Of a stretch of 55,990 bases of DNA, positions 51,890-55,990 are shown in pieces. Source of the DNA: a virus; the IMG/VR virus record IMGVR_UViG_3300030329_003406, positions 1 to 55,990 of that record, one strand, 5' to 3'. A model generated the notes under the pieces. That model made no database searches, was not told where the DNA came from, and worked only from the letters and a program-made list of their open reading frames with translations. The first letter of the stretch is position 1, and the number at the start of each line of letters is the position of its first letter. A program made the position numbers and the translations under genes.

Positions 51890-51966
51890 ATAGAGTGAGT
51901 ACGTTTCCTGCCAACAGGCAATACCAAAGTAGAAAGATCGCACAAGTTCTTAACTGCTCACTCTAT
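51890..51966 (+). ncRNA. Closed-stem RNA candidate before the primase genes
   Basis: ATAGAGTGAG (51890-51899) pairs perfectly with CTCACTCTAT (51957-51966), and flanking AATT/TAATT extends the stem with a bulge. Inside are CCTG-CCAA-CAGG (51908-51919) and AGTT-CTT-AACT. It fills the 105-base gap and ends just before the GGGAG site of the 57-aa gene, the same placement as the other closed-stem elements. Confidence 0.5.
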
Positions 51967-51985
51967 TAATTAACAGGGAGAAAAA

Positions 51986-52159
51986 ATGATAAAAGATTTG
52001 ATAAAAATTATTGATACATATTTAGATGTAGAACAAAGACATTACGAAGAAAATCCAAAGAAAGATCATGTGTTTCATTCATTATTAAATTTATCTTTAT
52101 GGGTAAAAGAAAATCATACTATGAAGGAGGATAATAATGATAAAAGAGTTCGCATTTAG
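51986..52159 (+). CDS. 57-aa small helical protein
   Basis: ATG at 51986 with GGGAG upstream, reading MIKDLIKIIDTYLDVEQRHY and ending NNDKRVRI. Its end overlaps the primase-helicase start by 23 bases. The helical, charged sequence resembles small accessory proteins near replication genes. Not recognised. Confidence 0.6.
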   Translation: MIKDLIKIIDTYLDVEQRHYEENPKKDHVFHSLLNLSLWVKENHTMKEDNNDKRVRI

Positions 52160-53897
52160 CTTATCAAAGAGGCATTACTTTCAAGATGCATCTGAAGAAG
52201 CTAATTGGCATAGACTAGATAGCGATACGTTTATGTCTTTATATGACTATGATGAATATGTCAAAGAATACTTCGCTAAGCACAACACACTAGCTGGATA
52301 TGATGGCTTATTATATATGCCTGATCAGTTTATATTAGATGTAGATGGATCTTCATTTGAACAAGCTGTAAAGAAATCAATAGGATTAAAGGTATTATTA
52401 AGCGATATGGATATACCATACAGACTATTCTTTAGCGGAACAGGGTTTCACTTTAGCATACCAGCTGAAGCATTTAGATGGAAGCCAGATCCTAACTTAC
52501 ACTTAAAGGTAAAAGATGCATTAACTAAATCAGGTATATTTGAATATGCAGACCCATCAGTAACTGATAAAATTAGGCTCATAAGGGTACCAAATACATT
52601 GAATAGTAAGTCAAGGCTATACAAAGTTGAAGTGCCAGGAAATTGGCTTGAAATGGACAATTTAGAAGACAAGATATCTAAGTATGCTAAAGCACCAAAA
52701 GAGCTAGATGATACTCCACTAGAGTGTAATCCTGTATTTGATGTACTATCTAGGGAGAAAGCAAAGATAGAAAGTAAACCAGAGTTTATATCACAAGGAC
52801 GTAATCCTGATCCAGTGAACTATCCATGTATAAGTAGTATGCTTAATTCTATACCTATGGGTAGAAGGCATGGTGTAGCATTAAGATTAGCTGCATGGTT
52901 CAGATGGTTATATCCAGAAGAAACAGTAAGATTACTAATGGAAAACTGGAGACAGCAAGTAGATGATAATAAATCTGAGTTTTCAATTAAAGAAATGGAA
53001 AGCATAGTATCTAATTGCTATGATGGTCACAATGGACAGGGATATAGGTATGGCTGTACTGATCCTATTATGGATGAATATTGCAAGAATACATGTAAAC
53101 TCTATAAGTCTAAGAAAAATCAAACACTTATGACCTCTTCAGATATGGAAACACATCTAATAGAATTCTTAAGATCAGATGCTAAGCCTATTAATTTAGG
53201 AGATATGTATCCAGGCCAAGACTTTCCTATATATCCAGGTGAAGTTGTTATGATACAAGCTCCACCTAAGAGTATGAAGACTATGTTATTACAGAACTGG
53301 ATGAATGGCTTTAAGAAACCTACATACTTTATTGAAATGGAGATGTCTCCACGACAAATATGGTCTAGGTTTGTAATGATAGAGATGAAATGGAATGAAG
53401 AGCAATTAAAAGATCACTATCAACAGATGTTTAATGGCATGGATGATAGGTTTAAATGGTTAACAGTAGATTATTCTACTCCTTATGCACATGAGCTAGA
53501 GAAAAGAATATCTATGCTGCCAGTAAAACCAGAGATAGTTGTTATTGATCATATGGGCTTATTCAGATCCAACCAGAGAGACTCTAATATGAAAATAGAA
53601 GAAGCATCTCAAGCTATAATGGAAGTTGCTGTTAAGTATAACATAATAGTATTTGCTGTTAGTGAGATAACTAAACAAGCATTCCATGAAGGTATGAATA
53701 TAGCATCATCTAAAGGATCATTTAGAACAGCATACAATACCAATAAACTTTTGTCAGTTAATCCTAAGAAGAGTATAGCTACAGGATTAATAGAGGAATT
53801 GAATATTAGATGCGAAGCTAATAGAGAAAGAGAGAATATTAACATAAACCTAAAAGTAGAAAATACGAGGATATACCATGAAGAAACTACACTTTGA
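52137..53897 (+). CDS. AEP primase-helicase fusion
   Basis: 586 aa. The N-terminal archaeo-eukaryotic primase shows FILDVDG (D68, D70), FFSGTGFHFS (S100-H105) and IRLIRVPNTLNSK. A middle region with CISSMLNSIPMGRRHG and GCTDPIMDEYCKNTCKLYK holds Cys residues like a primase zinc or Fe-S domain. The C-terminal RecA-like ATPase has VMIQAPPKSMKTMLL (K381-T382) and EIVVIDHMG (D471), so it is likely a DnaB/KaiC-type helicase; the loop lacks the usual glycines. It would prime and unwind at the fork. No DNA polymerase gene is seen, so the host enzyme is presumably used. Confidence 0.85.
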   Translation: MIKEFAFSLSKRHYFQDASEEANWHRLDSDTFMSLYDYDEYVKEYFAKHNTLAGYDGLLYMPDQFILDVDGSSFEQAVKKSIGLKVLLSDMDIPYRLFFSGTGFHFSIPAEAFRWKPDPNLHLKVKDALTKSGIFEYADPSVTDKIRLIRVPNTLNSKSRLYKVEVPGNWLEMDNLEDKISKYAKAPKELDDTPLECNPVFDVLSREKAKIESKPEFISQGRNPDPVNYPCISSMLNSIPMGRRHGVALRLAAWFRWLYPEETVRLLMENWRQQVDDNKSEFSIKEMESIVSNCYDGHNGQGYRYGCTDPIMDEYCKNTCKLYKSKKNQTLMTSSDMETHLIEFLRSDAKPINLGDMYPGQDFPIYPGEVVMIQAPPKSMKTMLLQNWMNGFKKPTYFIEMEMSPRQIWSRFVMIEMKWNEEQLKDHYQQMFNGMDDRFKWLTVDYSTPYAHELEKRISMLPVKPEIVVIDHMGLFRSNQRDSNMKIEEASQAIMEVAVKYNIIVFAVSEITKQAFHEGMNIASSKGSFRTAYNTNKLLSVNPKKSIATGLIEELNIRCEANRERENININLKVENTRIYHEETTL

Positions 53898-54207
53898 TGT
53901 ATTCTTTGACCATATAATAGGAGAAGTTAAAAACACTAGAGATGAAGGTCAGAAAGAATATGCAAGAACTGAAGATAATATATTTGCAAACTTCGAAAGA
54001 GTAGCAGATTGTCTTAAAATAGAAAGAGAGAAAGTCTTGATGGTTTATCTCTTAAAACATATAGATGGCATATCATCCTATATAGATGGACATAAATCTC
54101 AAAGAGAAGATGTTACAGGAAGAGTTAAAGATGCAATTGTGTATTTATTATTGCTCTGGGCTATGGTTATAGGCGATGATACATTTAAAAAGCTAAAGGA
54201 GGGATAA
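53878..54207 (+). CDS. 109-aa helical phage protein (DUF1599/MazG-like)
   Basis: The layout DEGQKEYARTEDNIFANFER, YLLKHIDGISSYID and VKDAIVYLLLLWAM resembles an all-helical family (nucleotide-modification-associated domain 1, MazG-like) found in many phages. Conserved acidic and His residues would bind a nucleotide and metal if the match holds. Overlaps the primase-helicase stop by 20 bases. Catalysis is not proven from sequence. Confidence 0.6.
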   Translation: MKKLHFDVFFDHIIGEVKNTRDEGQKEYARTEDNIFANFERVADCLKIEREKVLMVYLLKHIDGISSYIDGHKSQREDVTGRVKDAIVYLLLLWAMVIGDDTFKKLKEG

Positions 54208-54407
54208 TGGGCTTAAGAGATAAGTTGTTTCAAAAAGGTCTAAAGATAATAGATGACACAATAGGGAAAGATGTTAAGGTAGTAGATCAAATAACAGATA
54301 TATTCCAAGATGAGCAAGTTAAGCTACTTGAGGAATTTGATAAACGATTAACTAAAATAGAGAAATATATAGAAAGGGAGAGAGATGAGAATAAAGATGC
54401 AGGATAA
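54207..54407 (+). CDS. 66-aa coiled-coil protein
   Basis: Reads MGLRDKLFQKGLKIIDDTIG and continues as heptads rich in Lys, Glu and Ile (DEQVKLLEEFDKRLTKIEKY). The start overlaps the previous stop (TAATG). Probably an oligomeric accessory; unknown function. Confidence 0.6.
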   Translation: MGLRDKLFQKGLKIIDDTIGKDVKVVDQITDIFQDEQVKLLEEFDKRLTKIEKYIERERDENKDAG

Positions 54408-54738
54408 AGTTAAAGCGATACTTTTAGAGAAGGCTGTAACTAGAGATAATGATTTCTATTTAATGTATTCTCTATGGCAAGATGAATTTAATGGTTTAAA
54501 AACTGAAAAGATGAACCATTTAGATTCATTCGATCATGTAGATGTGCTTAGACTTATGAGATTACTTAACGAGAAGAAGTTAACACATCCTAGTGCTATA
54601 ACTAGAGCTAGGAGAAAGGTTCAGGAGGTTCACCCAGAAACACGTGGAAGTTTATGGGAGAAAAGGCATAAGCGTCAAGCTCAAGTAAAAGCTGACCTGG
54701 GATATACATATCAATCTATGGGTGATGAAGTAATATGA
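54385..54738 (+). CDS. 117-aa phage protein with basic C-terminal motif
   Basis: The pattern KAVTRDNDFYLMYSLWQDE followed by LTHPSAITRARRKVQEVHPE and RGSLWEKR recurs in small replication-region proteins of diverse phages. The Arg-rich helix S-x-I-T-R-A-R-R-K looks like a DNA-recognition helix. GGGAG precedes the ATG. Function not established. Confidence 0.65.
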   Translation: MRIKMQDKVKAILLEKAVTRDNDFYLMYSLWQDEFNGLKTEKMNHLDSFDHVDVLRLMRLLNEKKLTHPSAITRARRKVQEVHPETRGSLWEKRHKRQAQVKADLGYTYQSMGDEVI

Positions 54739-54893
54739 GCTTATTTGATAGAATAGCAGCAGATCAAGACTGGAGAGATGGGCATGATATGTTTAGACTG
54801 CGAGTAACTGAAGAGTTAAAGGAGATCAGGCGACAATTAAAGGAGCTTAAAGATGGAAGTAATAACACCACTCGGCAAAAGACTAAACTTTAA
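54735..54893 (+). CDS. 52-aa charged mini-protein
   Basis: ATG at 54735 overlaps the upstream stop (ATGA). It reads MSLFDRIAADQDWRDGHDMF then a charged helix with EELKEIRRQLKELK. Overlaps the following gene by 41 bases. Likely a small coiled-coil accessory; unknown. Confidence 0.55.
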   Translation: MSLFDRIAADQDWRDGHDMFRLRVTEELKEIRRQLKELKDGSNNTTRQKTKL

Positions 54894-55062
54894 ATGTCAA
54901 ATGTGTGACAGGTACCTAGTGAGGGGGAATGTCTATATGTGGCATCCCCCTCTCAAGAGCTTAACGGGAACACCTGATATGGAAATATGTGAGAAGTGTG
55001 CAAAGAGAGAGTTTGGAAGTAAAAGAACTAAACAATGGAAGGAACTAAATGGAATTGAATAA
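54853..55062 (+). CDS. 69-aa zinc-finger-like protein
   Basis: Cysteine pairs KCQMCDRY and EICEKCAK, about 30 residues apart, suggest one zinc site. The sequence between has YMWHPPLKSLTG. The basic tail may contact nucleic acid. Stop overlaps the next gene start. Not assigned to a family. Confidence 0.6.
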   Translation: MEVITPLGKRLNFKCQMCDRYLVRGNVYMWHPPLKSLTGTPDMEICEKCAKREFGSKRTKQWKELNGIE

Positions 55063-55351
55063 CAAAACACTTGAGATAATATATAAAGTATTGGATCGTG
55101 CTGAATTATGCATGGATGATTACATGAAGTGTGTTAATGAGATCGTAAGACTAGATGCATTAGACACTAAAAAGAAACCACATCTTGGCGATAACAGCAT
55201 GGAAACAATAGCACGTTCATTAAAGAAGCTAGAACTAGAAATGGGGTTTGGAATAAAAAATGACGAAAACAAGCAGCAGGAAAGCAAAAGGGAGACGGTT
55301 ACAGAACTTTGTGAGGGATATATTGAGGGAACTATATCCACAACTACATGA
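55049..55351 (+). CDS. 100-aa helical protein overlapping the nuclease gene
   Basis: Helical with Cys/Asp-rich centre (AELCMDDYMKCVNEIVRLDA) and a polar tail. Its last 92 bases overlap the PD-(D/E)XK gene in another frame. The first two-thirds look like a real gene; the tail may only exist because of the overlap. Function unknown. Confidence 0.5.
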   Translation: MELNNKTLEIIYKVLDRAELCMDDYMKCVNEIVRLDALDTKKKPHLGDNSMETIARSLKKLELEMGFGIKNDENKQQESKRETVTELCEGYIEGTISTTT

Positions 55352-55610
55352 GGATGATATAAAATCCCAAACGATGGGTATGTCTGGTGAAGACATTGTA
55401 CTATCTCCAGCAGCAAGGAAGCTAATACCATTTAGCTTTGAATGTAAGAATCAAGAAGCACTACCTTTATGGAAATCTTTAGCTCAGGCTGAAGATAATT
55501 CTAATGGTAGAGATCCAGTATTGGTAATTAAAAGAAACAGAAGTGGTATATATGCAGTAATACCATTTGATGTTTTTACTAAATTAATAGAAGGGAAGGT
55601 GGATGAGTGA
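55260..55610 (+). CDS. PD-(D/E)XK nuclease, Holliday junction resolvase-like
   Basis: 116 aa. It opens SSRKAKGRRLQNFVRDILRE, then MGMSGEDIVLSPAARK and PFSFECKNQEALPLWK. The GED-I plus E-C-K core is the PD-(D/E)XK active site (Asp, Glu, Lys), and the length suits archaeal-type or T7-like junction resolvases. It would resolve branched DNA before packaging. Last enzyme of the early block. Confidence 0.8.
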   Translation: MTKTSSRKAKGRRLQNFVRDILRELYPQLHEDDIKSQTMGMSGEDIVLSPAARKLIPFSFECKNQEALPLWKSLAQAEDNSNGRDPVLVIKRNRSGIYAVIPFDVFTKLIEGKVDE

Positions 55611-55770
55611 ACTAGCAGCGTTTAATTGTGATAAAGAAAGTATATATATAAAACTATTTCCAGTATGGTTTCATGTATTATACTTAGGGAACTTTATAAC
55701 ATTCAATGTAGGATTCTTAATAATATCCCTATCATTTAGTATATCAATAGATGAGAGTGAATTTAGTTAA
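55603..55770 (+). CDS. 55-aa membrane mini-protein
   Basis: ATG at 55603 overlaps the nuclease stop. The hydrophobic region runs from about 18 to 46 (FHVLYLGNFITFNVGFLIIS), with an acidic end DESEFS. Last gene of the rightward operon. Role unknown. Confidence 0.6.
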   Translation: MSELAAFNCDKESIYIKLFPVWFHVLYLGNFITFNVGFLIISLSFSISIDESEFS

Positions 55771-55777
55771 CGACAGT

Positions 55778-55804
55778 AGGGGGAGGTTTTTCCTGCCTTC
55801 CCTT
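55778..55804. terminator. Hairpin between the converging operons
   Basis: AGGGGGAGG (55778-55786) pairs with CCTTCCCTT (55796-55804) around a T-rich nine-base loop, with two G-T pairs. It lies between the 55-aa gene stop and the stop of the leftward 904-aa gene. No strong T-run on either side, so termination efficiency is uncertain. Confidence 0.45.
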
Positions 55805-55990
55805 ACAACCTAGCTAATGCTTCTATCACAGCTTTTCTTTTATTTTCAGCAGATTTAGATTGCTTAGATTTTCTTTTCTTCTGTAATCCTAATGCTTTCC
55901 TAGCTTCTCTTGTAGTTATATCAAACCCAGGGTATGGTAGCTCTCCAGGATACATCCTAAAGTAATGTCTAGCTGCATCCCAACCTCTTA
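55803..55990 (-). CDS. 904-aa virion-associated protein, C-terminal end
   Basis: Continuation of the gene cut at position 1. Read leftward across the joint, the frame stays open (... TTREARKALGLQKKRK) and ends with a Lys/Ser-rich tail and TAA at 55803-55805. The last window base (55990, A) differs from its counterpart at 99 (C). Confidence 0.85.
   Translation of the reverse strand, partial: RGWDAARHYFRMYPGELPYPGFDITTREARKALGLQKKRKSKQSKSAENKRKAVIEALARL
55892..55989. repeat. Terminal overlap copy 2
   Basis: Identical to 1-98. See copy 1; it indicates a circular assembly, with one mismatch at the final base. Confidence 0.9.

Overview
The window is one complete or near-complete tailed-phage genome of the podovirus type, assembled as a circle. 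Bases 1-98 are repeated at 55892-55989, so the unique length is about 55.89 kb. One leftward gene is cut by the linearisation point and lies at both ends of the window. The DNA is AT-rich and genes are packed tightly. Starts carry clear Shine-Dalgarno sites (GGAG, AGGAGG, GGGAGATAAC), and successive genes often overlap as TAATG or ATGA. I see no integrase, repressor, tRNA or CRISPR array, so a lytic phage of a bacterium is the simplest reading. The host cannot be named from the sequence.

Layout. (1) The minus strand from about 42.83 kb down to 1, continuing at 55990-55803, is the virion block. In the direction of transcription it holds small head-associated genes, small and large terminase, a lysozyme-like protein, portal, scaffold, major capsid, head decoration and connector proteins. 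These are followed by a giant YadA-like/S74 fibre, small membrane (holin-like) genes, a metallophosphoesterase, a 1510-aa propeller-like tail protein, a 755-aa fibre, four putative ejection proteins, a 2996-aa giant protein and a 904-aa protein. (2) The segment at 42.84-43.14 kb is a divergent control region full of small palindromes. (3) The plus strand from 43.14 to 55.77 kb is the early/replication block: small unknown genes, a ribbon-helix-helix protein, an HNH endonuclease, a ubiquitin-like conjugation cassette, ERF annealase, an SSB-like protein, a primase-helicase, small genes and a PD-(D/E)XK nuclease. The two blocks converge on a hairpin at about 55.79 kb.

Two systems stand out. First, the 2996-aa protein beside the ejection proteins carries DYDGD (D2145/D2147/D2149) in a context like the catalytic NADFDGD loop of cellular RNA polymerase beta-prime and the DYDGD loop of QDE-1-type polymerases. 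It also has an upstream first-barrel-like segment and a downstream bridge-helix-like segment. It is probably a virion-packaged double-psi beta-barrel RNA polymerase, analogous in job to N4 vRNAP and related in fold to crAss-like phage polymerases. Second, 46.73-50.62 kb encodes what looks like a full ubiquitin-like pathway: a 67-aa beta-grasp protein ending in TGGK, an E2-like protein, a JAMM protease with a perfect motif, and a ThiF/E1-like enzyme.

A third theme is a set of long non-coding intervals in the early block with closed-stem RNA-like structures just upstream of ribosome binding sites. One structured element occurs twice, at 44442-44508 and 45185-45278. Early genes lack obvious sigma70 promoters, whereas two good ones serve the leftward block. 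This fits, but does not prove, early transcription by the injected polymerase.
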